Source: an uncultured Collinsella sp.
GTDB lineage: Bacteria > Actinomycetota > Coriobacteriia > Coriobacteriales > Coriobacteriaceae
Length of the DNA: 6,269 bases
Assembly (NCBI GenBank): GCA_900553935.1
Contig: USFK01000085.1
Coordinates: forward strand, 1-6,269
Direction of reading: 5' to 3'
The translations under genes were made by a program, and so were the position numbers. Below the pieces are notes generated by a model. The model did no database searches. It was not told the DNA's origin and saw nothing but the letters and a program-made list of their open reading frames with translations. Below, piece after piece: positions 1 through 5,731 of this stretch (positions within the stretch are counted from its first letter, which is position 1; every line of letters begins with the position of its first letter).

Positions 1-7
1 CGACAAA

Positions 8-13
8 CTCCTT
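8..13 (-). promoter_or_regulatory. Shine-Dalgarno sequence of a gene starting left of the window
   Basis: Read on the minus strand this is AAGGAG, a near-perfect Shine-Dalgarno sequence. It is followed by seven bases (TTTGTCG) up to the window edge. Normal spacing would put a start codon at or just beyond position 1, so a leftward gene divergent from the PBP gene is inferred. The gene itself is not visible and its identity cannot be given. Confidence 0.5.
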
Positions 14-150
14 ACCAAGGTATGCATTCACTCTGAAAAATGCCGTCTTCCAGCATACACGAGGCCTCGCGCGCCCCGTTTGGTTTATCGTGTAATAACT
101 TATGTCCATCCTGCCCCGACGGCACATCCACCGTCCGGCACGACATACCT

Positions 151-155
151 GGAGG
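151..155 (+). promoter_or_regulatory. Ribosome binding site deciding the PBP start
   Basis: GGAGG lies 7 nt before the ATG at 163. The in-frame ATG at 40 has no comparable purine-rich sequence before it. The extra 41 residues that start would add are not lipid-soluble or signal-like, and they would move the membrane anchor away from the N-terminus. This site therefore sets the start at 163. Confidence 0.85.
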
Positions 156-162
156 TCAATAT

Positions 163-2358
163 ATGGGTCCTCGCCAACGACAGGGACACAGCCGTTCAAA
201 GACGCACGCCCTGCCCATAATCCTGCTCTCGTTTTTGGGCTTTCTGCTGATTGCGGGCGTGGCGTTTGGCATCGGCATGGTCGGCAACGTCAACCGCTGG
301 CTGTCCGATCTGCCCGACTACACCGACGCCAACGCGTATCTGGTGAGCGAGCCCACCGAGATCGTCGACTGCAACGGCAACAAGATCGCGAGCTTCTACA
401 CGCAAAACCGCAAGTCCATCACCAAGGACGAGGTCTCCCCCTACGTGCTGCAGGGCACCGTTGACGTCGAGGACGAGCGCTTCTACGAGCACGGCGGTAT
501 CGACCTATGGGGTATCGCGCGTGCTGCGGTGGCAACCCTCGGCGGCGGGCACGAAGGCGCCTCGACTATCACCCAGCAGCTTGTGCGCAACACCATCCTG
601 CAGGAGGAGCAGTTCGACTCGACCATTGAGCGTAAGGTGCGCGAGGCCTACATCGCCATCAAGATGGAGGACATGTACTCCAAAGACGAGATCCTCATGA
701 TGTACCTCAACACCATCTATTACGGCCACGGCGCCTACGGCATCGAGGCCGCGGCCGAAACCTATCTGTCCAAGAGCGCCGCCGACCTCACCCTGAGCGA
801 GGCCGCGCTGCTCATCGGCCTTCCCAACTCGCCCTCGCAGTACGACCCCACGGTCAATCCTGATCTGGCACTGTCCCGTCGCAACAAGGTTCTCGACAAC
901 ATGCTGCGCTTGGGCCACATCACCCAGGAGGAGCACGATGCCGCACAGGCCGAGCCCATCACCCTCAATGTGACCGAAATCTCGGGCAGCGGCGTCGACG
1001 TATACTCGCAGCCCTACTTTGTCGCCTATGTTAAGCAGCTGCTGGAGCAGGAGTTCTCGACCGACGTGCTCTTTAAGGGCGGCCTGACCGTCAAGACCAC
1101 CATCGACCCCACGATGCAGCAGGTGGCAGAGAATGCCGTCCGCCAGCAGCTCGACACGCTCTCGCTCGACGGCCTGGACATGGGCATGGTCGTCGTCGAC
1201 CCCAAGACCGGCTACATCAAGTGCATGGTGGGCGGATACGACTACAACGCCGACGAGAACCACGTAAACCACGCCACGGCCAAGCGCCCCGTCGGCTCCA
1301 CCTTTAAGGCCTTTACGCTGGCAACTGCCATCCAAAACGGCATGAACCCCAACGTCACCCTCAATTGCAACTCGCCTCTTACAGCCAAGGGCACCACGAC
1401 CAAGGTGCAAAACTACGCCAACCAAAGCTACGGCACCATCACGCTCAAGCAGGCGACGGCATACTCCTCCAACACCGGCTATATCCAGGTTGCAGAGGCT
1501 ATCGGCAATAACAAGATCATGTCCCTCGTCAAAAAGCTCGGCATCGACCCCGCCAAGGACAACATCGAGGACGTTCCCGTCATGACGCTCGGCACCGGCT
1601 CGATCTCGCCGCTCGAGATGGCCGCCGCCTACGCGACGTTTGCCAACGGCGGCTACTATCGCCAGCCGATCGCCATCACCGAGATTGACTCTCGTACCGG
1701 CTCGGTGCTGTACCAGCACACCGACAATCCCTCACAGGTGCTTACCGAGGGCGAGGCCGCCGCGGTCACCGATGTTCTGTCCGGCGTCATGCAGGGCAGC
1801 GGTACGGGTGCTGCTGGCGCCCTGAGCGTCAACCAGCCCTATGCCGGCAAAACGGGCACCACCGACAACACCACCAACCTGTGGTTCTGCGGCTATACCC
1901 CGCAGCTGGCGTGTGCCCTGTGGACCGGCTATTCCGCGGGCGAGATCCCCATCCAAAAGTACGGCACGGACCTGCTGGGCGACAGCACCAACCTGCCTGT
2001 CTTTAAGCGGTTTATGAACACCGTTCTGACCGGTACCGAGCGCGAGGAGTTTGCGACCGGAACGGCGCCCACCTACAAGAACAACAGCGTCTGGAAGTTC
2101 TACGGCACCAACAACACCAAGAAGACGGAGAACGACGACAAGGACGAGAACGAGGACGAAGAGGAAACCGCCACCACAACGACTACCACGACGACCACGA
2201 CCACCGAGACCACGGGCGGCGACACCACCGGCGGCACCGGTACGACCGGTGGCTCGACGGGCGGCTCCACTGGTGGTTCGACCGGCGGCGATGGCGGCAC
2301 GCCTACGCCTACGCCCACTCCCGACCCCTCGCCCACGCCTGACGATACGGTCGGCTAA
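163..2358 (+). CDS. Class A penicillin-binding protein (bifunctional transglycosylase/transpeptidase)
   Basis: This membrane-anchored enzyme polymerises lipid II into glycan strands and cross-links the peptides outside the cell membrane. The 731-residue product has a short basic cytoplasmic N-terminus and one membrane segment at about 17-40. A GT51 domain follows, with the EDERFYEHGG motif (catalytic Glu103), GASTITQQL at 132-140, RKVREA at 157-162 and KDEILMMYLN at 174-183. The transpeptidase domain has all three signature motifs: STFK at 379-382 (acyl-acceptor Ser379), SSN at 435-437 and KTGT at 563-566. Both activities therefore look intact. From about 650 the protein becomes a low-complexity tail: an acidic stretch, eleven Thr residues, three STGG repeats and a TP repeat. 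This tail is probably disordered, and its role is unknown. The gene is monocistronic, with its own terminator at 2381. It resembles the PBP1A/PonA group, but the exact orthologue is not certain, so no symbol is given. Confidence 0.95.
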   Translation: MGPRQRQGHSRSKTHALPIILLSFLGFLLIAGVAFGIGMVGNVNRWLSDLPDYTDANAYLVSEPTEIVDCNGNKIASFYTQNRKSITKDEVSPYVLQGTVDVEDERFYEHGGIDLWGIARAAVATLGGGHEGASTITQQLVRNTILQEEQFDSTIERKVREAYIAIKMEDMYSKDEILMMYLNTIYYGHGAYGIEAAAETYLSKSAADLTLSEAALLIGLPNSPSQYDPTVNPDLALSRRNKVLDNMLRLGHITQEEHDAAQAEPITLNVTEISGSGVDVYSQPYFVAYVKQLLEQEFSTDVLFKGGLTVKTTIDPTMQQVAENAVRQQLDTLSLDGLDMGMVVVDPKTGYIKCMVGGYDYNADENHVNHATAKRPVGSTFKAFTLATAIQNGMNPNVTLNCNSPLTAKGTTTKVQNYANQSYGTITLKQATAYSSNTGYIQVAEAIGNNKIMSLVKKLGIDPAKDNIEDVPVMTLGTGSISPLEMAAAYATFANGGYYRQPIAITEIDSRTGSVLYQHTDNPSQVLTEGEAAAVTDVLSGVMQGSGTGAAGALSVNQPYAGKTGTTDNTTNLWFCGYTPQLACALWTGYSAGEIPIQKYGTDLLGDSTNLPVFKRFMNTVLTGTEREEFATGTAPTYKNNSVWKFYGTNNTKKTENDDKDENEDEEETATTTTTTTTTTTETTGGDTTGGTGTTGGSTGGSTGGSTGGDGGTPTPTPTPDPSPTPDDTVG
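2113..2355 (+). repeat. Low-complexity 3' end of the PBP gene (acidic, poly-Thr, STGG and TP repeats)
   Basis: These codons encode the C-terminal tail of the PBP, residues 651-731. The order is an Asp/Glu-rich run (about 656-668), poly-Thr (671-681), a Gly/Thr stretch, three STGG units (2254-2289), four Thr-Pro pairs (2299-2322) and a short Pro/Asp end. Synonymous codons vary between units (TCG/TCC/TCG for Ser; ACG/ACT/ACC for Thr). The protein pattern is thus repeated more closely than the DNA, which suggests selection for composition or older divergence of the units. Confidence 0.8.
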
Positions 2359-2380
2359 GAAGTACGCGACTAAAGCCAAC

Positions 2381-2419
2381 AAGGCCCCGAGCAGCTTATT
2401 GAACTGCTCGGGGCCTTTT
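2381..2419 (+). terminator. Intrinsic terminator of the PBP gene
   Basis: A perfect 14-bp stem pairs 2381-2394 with 2404-2417 around a 9-nt loop. It is very GC-rich (core GGCCCCGAGCAG), and on the plus strand it runs into TTTT at 2416-2419. It begins 22 nt after the PBP stop codon. The reverse direction has only a poor T-tract, so it acts mainly on plus-strand transcription. Confidence 0.9.
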
Positions 2420-2463
2420 AGTTTGAAACGACCTGGAGGGCGGTCTTTATACCGGCAAACAAA

Positions 2464-2494
2464 AAGGGGGTACCGACCAACGTCGATACCCCTT
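2464..2494 (-). terminator. Intrinsic terminator of argR
   Basis: On the minus strand the arm 2494-2482 (AAGGGGTATCGAC) pairs with 2477-2464 (GTCGGTACCCCCTT) around a 4-nt loop, with one G-T wobble and one bulged C. The stem is followed by an uninterrupted T-run that includes complement positions 2465-2461. It lies about 50 nt past the argR stop codon. Together with the terminator at 2381 it separates the two convergent genes. Confidence 0.85.
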
Positions 2495-2543
2495 ACAAGC
2501 CACTATGTCAGCGCACACAATGCCGAACGCACGACCCGCACGC

Positions 2544-2981
2544 CTACTTGCGAGAATTGCTCAACCTATTGATCAGCGCCTCGAGACGCTCGCCGTCCTC
2601 GGCCGTCTGGGCAATAACCAAAATCGTATCGTTGCCGGCAAGCGAGCCAAGCACATCGGGCAACTCTGCCGCATCAACGGCGGCGGCGATGCCGGAAGCC
2701 GTGCCAGGCTGAGCCTTGATCATAACCAGATTTTCAGTACGCAGAACGCCCGTTACGAGCTCGGAAACCATACGTTGCAGGTGCAGGTCCTCTGCCAGAA
2801 CATAGATGCCCTCAGGGAGCTTACGCAGCCCCATATCGGCAATATCGCGAGAGACAGTCGCCTGCGTGCAATCAAAGCCCATAGCACGGAGCTCATCGAC
2901 CAGCACGCGCTGCGTGCGGACATCCTTATTGCGCACAATATCTCTAATGGCATCCTGGCGCCCATTGCGTTTTTTAGCCAT
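2544..2981 (-). CDS. argR: Arginine repressor ArgR
   Basis: ArgR is an arginine-dependent DNA-binding regulator that usually represses arginine biosynthesis and may activate catabolism. It binds operators as a hexamer. The 145-residue product has the normal family length. Its N-terminal winged-helix domain (about 5-70) contains the recognition-helix motif QATVSRDI at 40-47. The C-terminal oligomerisation and arginine-binding domain (about 78-145) contains GTASGIAAAVDA at 93-104, with Asp103 in the usual ligand-contact area, and LGSLAGNDTI at 111-120, where many homologues have GDDT. The ATG at 2981 is chosen because GAGGG at 2991-2987 precedes it and because family members begin near MAKKRN. 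The TTG at 3014 would add 11 atypical residues. No arginine biosynthesis gene is adjacent here. Confidence 0.93.
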   Translation of the reverse strand: MAKKRNGRQDAIRDIVRNKDVRTQRVLVDELRAMGFDCTQATVSRDIADMGLRKLPEGIYVLAEDLHLQRMVSELVTGVLRTENLVMIKAQPGTASGIAAAVDAAELPDVLGSLAGNDTILVIAQTAEDGERLEALINRLSNSRK

Positions 2982-3113
2982 ACAAACCCTCACTCCAAAA
3001 GATGGCGGAGACAATCAATCAGTGATTGAATAGTTTAACGCTATTTGAAGGCTTTTGTGTATAAGAACGCATTTCGAAACAATTCTATGCAAGTTTGTTT
3101 CGTAATGAGCCGT
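2982..3113. other. AT-rich intergenic region between the glycosyltransferase gene and argR
   Basis: This 132-nt gap is markedly richer in A and T than its surroundings and is the probable location of an argR promoter. The minus-strand hexamer TATACA (3063-3058) could be a -10 element, but the sequence 16 nt upstream (GAATTG) is a poor -35 element. No minus-strand hairpin with a T-run follows the glycosyltransferase stop at 3114, so read-through into argR is also possible. Confidence 0.5.
3015..3029. promoter_or_regulatory. Perfect 15-bp palindrome upstream of argR (possible operator)
   Basis: TCAATCA and TGATTGA flank a single central G. The site ends 34 nt upstream of the argR start codon, a position expected for an operator or a 5' UTR structure. 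The classical ARG box is built on TGAAT-N4-ATTCA, and this site does not match that spacing or polarity well. Control by ArgR itself is therefore only a guess. Confidence 0.35.
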
Positions 3114-4154
3114 TTAGGCGGTTTTTGCGCCCGTCCGGTTAAGAAAAGCTACCAGATGCGTACACATCACGCAGCGCGCGGGCTTGGCGCTAGCGATCGG
3201 CCCAAACAACAGACCCAGTCCCCGATGGTTGTCCTTGAGCGCGGCGACCATCTGACGGGTTCGAGGCGCCTCGAGCATATCACGCATGCGGGCGGAACGC
3301 TCGATTGACGACACCCCATGCGGGCTCAGACACAAATTCTCGATGCAGGCGACCAGTCCGACAAAGTAGAACTTTTGGCTTGCCAGCTTGAGCCGACCAC
3401 CGCTATCTGCTTCCGAGAGTGAGTCCGCAAGCTCGTCGAGCGCTCGGGTGTCATCGGATACCCTGGCATACATGGTGGGATCAAAGGCATCTGTAGGCTT
3501 AGGCGCTACCGCGTGGAAACAAGCGTCGCCGCATCCGGAGACACGCTGCGCCAGCGAGAGCGCGCATGCCATAAACCCAACTGTGCGAAACGCCTTGTCG
3601 CACAAAAGGCATGCCTCAAACAGCGGACGGCTATACATCACGCCAGAGACTTGAGCAACCAAGCCGCCTAAAATCAACTGAGGCAGCCCGGCCACCATCG
3701 ATGATTTGCTATCAATGGAAATATGAGTAGCATCCAAGACGCGCGAATGGCGCTCTCGATGTGCATCATAGCGGTCGAGCGACACCGTGGGGAACACTAT
3801 GTCTGCCGCAGTATCGCACGCGATATCGACCATCTTGGAAAGGGATTGCGGAGCAAACCACTCATCGGCGTTCATGGCGATGATTTGAGAGCCGCGCGAG
3901 GCAGCAAAACCGGCACGAAGACACGCGCCGCGCGTCGCGTCCTCGACGTCAATCAAATCAATATGGATGTCCCTGTCGGCAGCAACTTGAAGCGAATGGC
4001 GCACACCGGGCGCAGCATCGCGGCAGACAACGACAATCTGCAAATCGTAGAGGTCTTGGTTCTGGATACTCTCGAGCGCACGCATCGCATAGCTGGGCGA
4101 ACCTTCTACCACAAGGATCACCGAAAGTCGCGGATGCGAGCCACGTCGAACCAA
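3114..4154 (-). CDS. Family 2-like glycosyltransferase
   Basis: The 346-residue product looks like a soluble GT-A-fold glycosyltransferase, which would transfer a sugar from a nucleotide-activated donor. The N-terminus reads PRLSVILVVEGSPSYAMRAL, followed by ESIQNQDLYDLQIVVV. This is the usual GT2 opening, with a nucleotide-binding strand and a helix after it. NADEWF at 95-100 occupies the DXD position, but Asn replaces the first Asp. The C-terminal two thirds are not recognisable to me, and no transmembrane segment is evident. The start is a TTG codon supported by AGAGGA at 4168-4163, 8 nt upstream. There is no in-frame ATG before the conserved opening strand. The acceptor is unknown; neighbours are housekeeping genes and give no polysaccharide-cluster context. 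It may be co-transcribed with truA and argR. Confidence 0.75.
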   Translation of the reverse strand: MVRRGSHPRLSVILVVEGSPSYAMRALESIQNQDLYDLQIVVVCRDAAPGVRHSLQVAADRDIHIDLIDVEDATRGACLRAGFAASRGSQIIAMNADEWFAPQSLSKMVDIACDTAADIVFPTVSLDRYDAHRERHSRVLDATHISIDSKSSMVAGLPQLILGGLVAQVSGVMYSRPLFEACLLCDKAFRTVGFMACALSLAQRVSGCGDACFHAVAPKPTDAFDPTMYARVSDDTRALDELADSLSEADSGGRLKLASQKFYFVGLVACIENLCLSPHGVSSIERSARMRDMLEAPRTRQMVAALKDNHRGLGLLFGPIASAKPARCVMCTHLVAFLNRTGAKTA

Positions 4155-4155
4155 A

Positions 4156-4197
4156 TTATCCGTCCTCTCGACAGCAATGAATCAAACCGTGGTTCAT
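4156..4197 (-). CDS. Possible 13-codon mini-ORF ahead of the glycosyltransferase gene
   Basis: On the minus strand an ATG at 4197 opens a frame of 13 codons (MNHGLIHCCREDG) that ends with TAA at 4158-4156. That stop is a single base upstream of the TTG start of the glycosyltransferase. A weak GGGG lies 6 nt before its ATG. The Shine-Dalgarno sequence of the downstream gene lies inside this mini-ORF, so translation of one could influence the other. A frame this short can arise by chance, and no function is claimed. Confidence 0.2.
   Translation of the reverse strand: MNHGLIHCCREDG
4163..4168 (-). promoter_or_regulatory. Ribosome binding site supporting the TTG start of the glycosyltransferase
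   Basis: AGAGGA on the minus strand lies 8 nt before the TTG at 4154. This is the reason for accepting a non-ATG start: no ATG in that frame lies between this site and the conserved LSVILVV strand. Confidence 0.7.
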
Positions 4198-4315
4198 GGT
4201 ACACCCCGGCAATAAAAGCAATGAGACACCGGTTGCATTGCACGCCAAGAACAGATGTTGCACACGCGCAGCCCACAGATGACAGGTGTCGACGCACGAC
4301 ACGTCGAGCCCTCCC

Positions 4316-5140
4316 CTAGTCGAGCACGACAAGCTCGGCGGGATCGTAATCCACGCCCATAAACGTAAGGCCGCAGGCAGGAGCCGTGGGGCCCGCAGCG
4401 GTGCGGTCGCAAGCATCGATAACCTCGCGCATCCACCCGGGTTCACGGCGATGCATGCCAATCTCGACAAGCGTGCCCACGATCGTACGGACCATCGAAT
4501 GCAGAAACGCATTGCCCTCGATGGTGAACGTCAGGATGTCCTCGCCAAACGCAACCTCATGGCCAAATTCGGCACGCATCACGCAGCGATGCGTGGGCTT
4601 GCCAACGGCCGAAGCAACCTTGCAAAAGCTTTTAAAGTCCTGCTCGCCCAGCAGTGCGGGGCAGGCAGCAGACATAGCCTTTACATCCAAGGGATAGCGA
4701 TGCCACCACACGGCACCGCGGGACAGCACGGGGCGCGCATCTCGATCGGCAATACGGTACGTATACGTACGGGTGCGCGCGTCAAAACGCGCAGAAAAGC
4801 CTTTACGGGCTTTGTAGACCTCGTTAATGGCGATATCTTTGGGCAGTAGGGCATCCATAGCCCGCAGCCACCTACGGCGCGTACAAGCGAGCTCAGCGTC
4901 CGTTACGGGCACGCTGATGTACTGAGCCACGGCATGCACGCCGGCATCGGTACGCCCCGCGCACGTCAGATCGATCGGGCGGCGAAGCAGCGTCTCGATG
5001 GCTCGACGTAGCTCACCCGCAACCGTCATCTGTCCCGGCTGCTCGGCAAATCCGCTATACGACGAGCCATCATAGGCCACGCGAAATACGAGCGTAGCAT
5101 CAAGCTCGGAAATCGAATTGAAATCAGACGGCGCAGTCAT
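4316..5140 (-). CDS. truA: tRNA pseudouridine(38-40) synthase TruA
   Basis: TruA isomerises uridine to pseudouridine at positions 38-40 in the anticodon arm of many tRNAs. The 274-residue product shows the family landmarks. RVAYDGSSYSGF opens the first half, and CAGRTDAGVHA follows with catalytic Asp65. RTYTYRI at 124-130 has the active-site Tyr126, FLHSMVRTIVGTLVEIG lies at 213-229, and APACGLTFMGVDY near the end. The length is normal. The ATG at 5140 is chosen because GGGAG lies 5 nt upstream; a TTG at 5155 would add five residues and has no ribosome binding site. The gene follows rplQ, as in many Gram-positive bacteria. A strong terminator stands between them, however, so truA needs read-through or the promoter proposed at 5209-5236. 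Confidence 0.96.
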   Translation of the reverse strand: MTAPSDFNSISELDATLVFRVAYDGSSYSGFAEQPGQMTVAGELRRAIETLLRRPIDLTCAGRTDAGVHAVAQYISVPVTDAELACTRRRWLRAMDALLPKDIAINEVYKARKGFSARFDARTRTYTYRIADRDARPVLSRGAVWWHRYPLDVKAMSAACPALLGEQDFKSFCKVASAVGKPTHRCVMRAEFGHEVAFGEDILTFTIEGNAFLHSMVRTIVGTLVEIGMHRREPGWMREVIDACDRTAAGPTAPACGLTFMGVDYDPAELVVLD

Positions 5141-5175
5141 GGGCGCTCCCAACAAACAAGCAACGGTATCGCGAC

Positions 5176-5207
5176 AAAAAAAAGAGGGGTACGCGAACGT
5201 ACCCCTC
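5176..5207 (-). terminator. Intrinsic terminator of the rpoA-rplQ operon
   Basis: On the minus strand GAGGGGTACG (5207-5198) pairs perfectly with CGTACCCCTC (5193-5184) around a TTCG loop. Eight T residues follow (complement of 5183-5176). It begins 26 nt past the rplQ stop codon. It ends only 35 nt before the truA start, leaving almost no room for a separate truA promoter downstream of it. Confidence 0.92.
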
Positions 5208-5208
5208 G

Positions 5209-5236
5209 AATATAGCCTATGCAGACGGAATGTCTA
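5209..5236 (-). promoter_or_regulatory. Candidate truA promoter overlapping the rplQ stop codon
   Basis: The minus strand has TAGACA at 5236-5231 (five of six matches to TTGACA) and TATATT at 5214-5209 (five of six matches to TATAAT), separated by 16 nt. The -35 hexamer contains the TAG stop of rplQ. Transcription would be predicted to begin near 5202, inside the first arm of the terminator hairpin. This would let truA be expressed despite the terminator. It is a sequence match only, in a background that is not AT-rich. Confidence 0.4.
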
Positions 5237-5701
5237 CTCAGCGGTCTCCTCAGCAGGAGCCTCCTCGACGGCCTCGACCTTCTTGGGAGCAGCGGCCTTC
5301 TTGGAGGCCGGAGCAGCCTTCTTGGCCTTAGGCGTGCAAGGCTCGGTGACGAGCTCCATGATAACGATGGGAGCGTTGTCGCCCTTACGGTTACCGAGCT
5401 TCATGATGCGGGTGTAACCGCCGTTGCGGTCCTGCCACATGCCCTGGGCAGCCTTGTCGAAGATCTCGGCAACGAGCTGCTTATCGCCGAGCTTGGCGAT
5501 AGCCAGACGACGAGAGTGCAGGTCGCCCTTCTTGGCCCAAGTGATGATCGGATCGACGACCGAACGCAGCGCCTTAGCGCGGGTCTCGGTGGTCTTGATG
5601 CGGTCGTTCTCGAAGAGGGCCTTAGCAAGGCTCTTCTTCATGGCCTTGGTGTGGCTCGCATCGGTGCCGAGCTTCAGGCCCTTCTTAACGTTGTGACGCA
5701 T
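5234..5701 (-). CDS. rplQ: 50S ribosomal protein L17
   Basis: L17 is a component of the large ribosomal subunit, where it lies near the peptide exit region. The conserved core spans about residues 1-120. It opens with MRHNVKKGLKLGTDASHTKA, and continues through IKTTETRAKALRSVVDPIIT at 35-54 and GGYTRIMKLGNRKGDNAP at 94-111. A tail of about 35 residues (121-155) follows, rich in Ala, Lys and Pro and then in Glu, and is probably disordered. It makes the protein longer than the roughly 115-130 residues of many homologues; such tails are common in actinomycetote ribosomal proteins. The ATG start has an AGGAG sequence at 5716-5712, spaced 10 nt. The gene begins 30 nt after rpoA, and the pair is almost certainly co-transcribed. 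Confidence 0.97.
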   Translation of the reverse strand: MRHNVKKGLKLGTDASHTKAMKKSLAKALFENDRIKTTETRAKALRSVVDPIITWAKKGDLHSRRLAIAKLGDKQLVAEIFDKAAQGMWQDRNGGYTRIMKLGNRKGDNAPIVIMELVTEPCTPKAKKAAPASKKAAAPKKVEAVEEAPAEETAE

Positions 5702-5731
5702 GGTCTAGTTTCTCCTCAAATATGCGAAGCA

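Larger units (their letters stand above)
1..162. other. Divergent intergenic region upstream of the PBP gene
   Basis: No gene lies here. The forward frame of the PBP is open back to a stop at 34-36, but the ribosome binding site at 151-155 places the true start at 163. An AT-rich patch at about 79-104 stands out from GC-rich flanks and is the likeliest place for promoter elements. I could not find a -35/-10 pair of good quality on either strand. A minus-strand Shine-Dalgarno sequence at 8-13 suggests that a second gene begins just beyond the left edge, so this stretch probably carries promoters in both directions. Confidence 0.55.

Noticed and set aside
80..106. TTGGTT and TATGTC as a promoter for the PBP gene
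   Set aside because: The spacing is only 15 nt and the -10 match is poor. The AT-rich patch is noted instead, without naming a promoter.
40..162. ATG at 40 as the PBP start, adding 41 residues
   Set aside because: It has no ribosome binding site and yields a Cys/Pro/Ser-rich leader unlike any PBP N-terminus. The ATG at 163 has a GGAGG at normal spacing.
505..1719. A 404-codon open frame on the minus strand inside the PBP gene
   Set aside because: It is antisense to a gene with complete GT51 and transpeptidase motifs. Its Val/Gly/Leu-rich product shows no domain, and long antisense frames are expected where GC-rich third positions remove stop codons.
2254..2322. Tandem repeats as a CRISPR array or mobile-element remnant
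   Set aside because: The repeats are in frame, encode STGG and TP protein units, and have no spacers or terminal inverted repeats.
2505..3029. Plus-strand open frame of 174 codons over argR
   Set aside because: It is antisense to a clear ArgR coding region, has no ribosome binding site, and its product shows no recognisable features.
3100..3130. Possible terminator after the glycosyltransferase stop codon
   Set aside because: Only 3-bp stems can be drawn, and the T-run is on the plus strand, the wrong direction for this gene.
4155..4315. Small RNA or tRNA in the gap between truA and the glycosyltransferase gene
   Set aside because: No cloverleaf or T-run terminator is visible. A 6-bp GTGTCG/CGACAC stem near 4285-4305 and short AACC/GGTT repeats near 4185-4195 are too weak to support an RNA gene.
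4286..4849. Plus-strand open frame of 187 codons over truA
   Set aside because: It is antisense to truA, which has intact catalytic motifs. It is best explained by codon composition.
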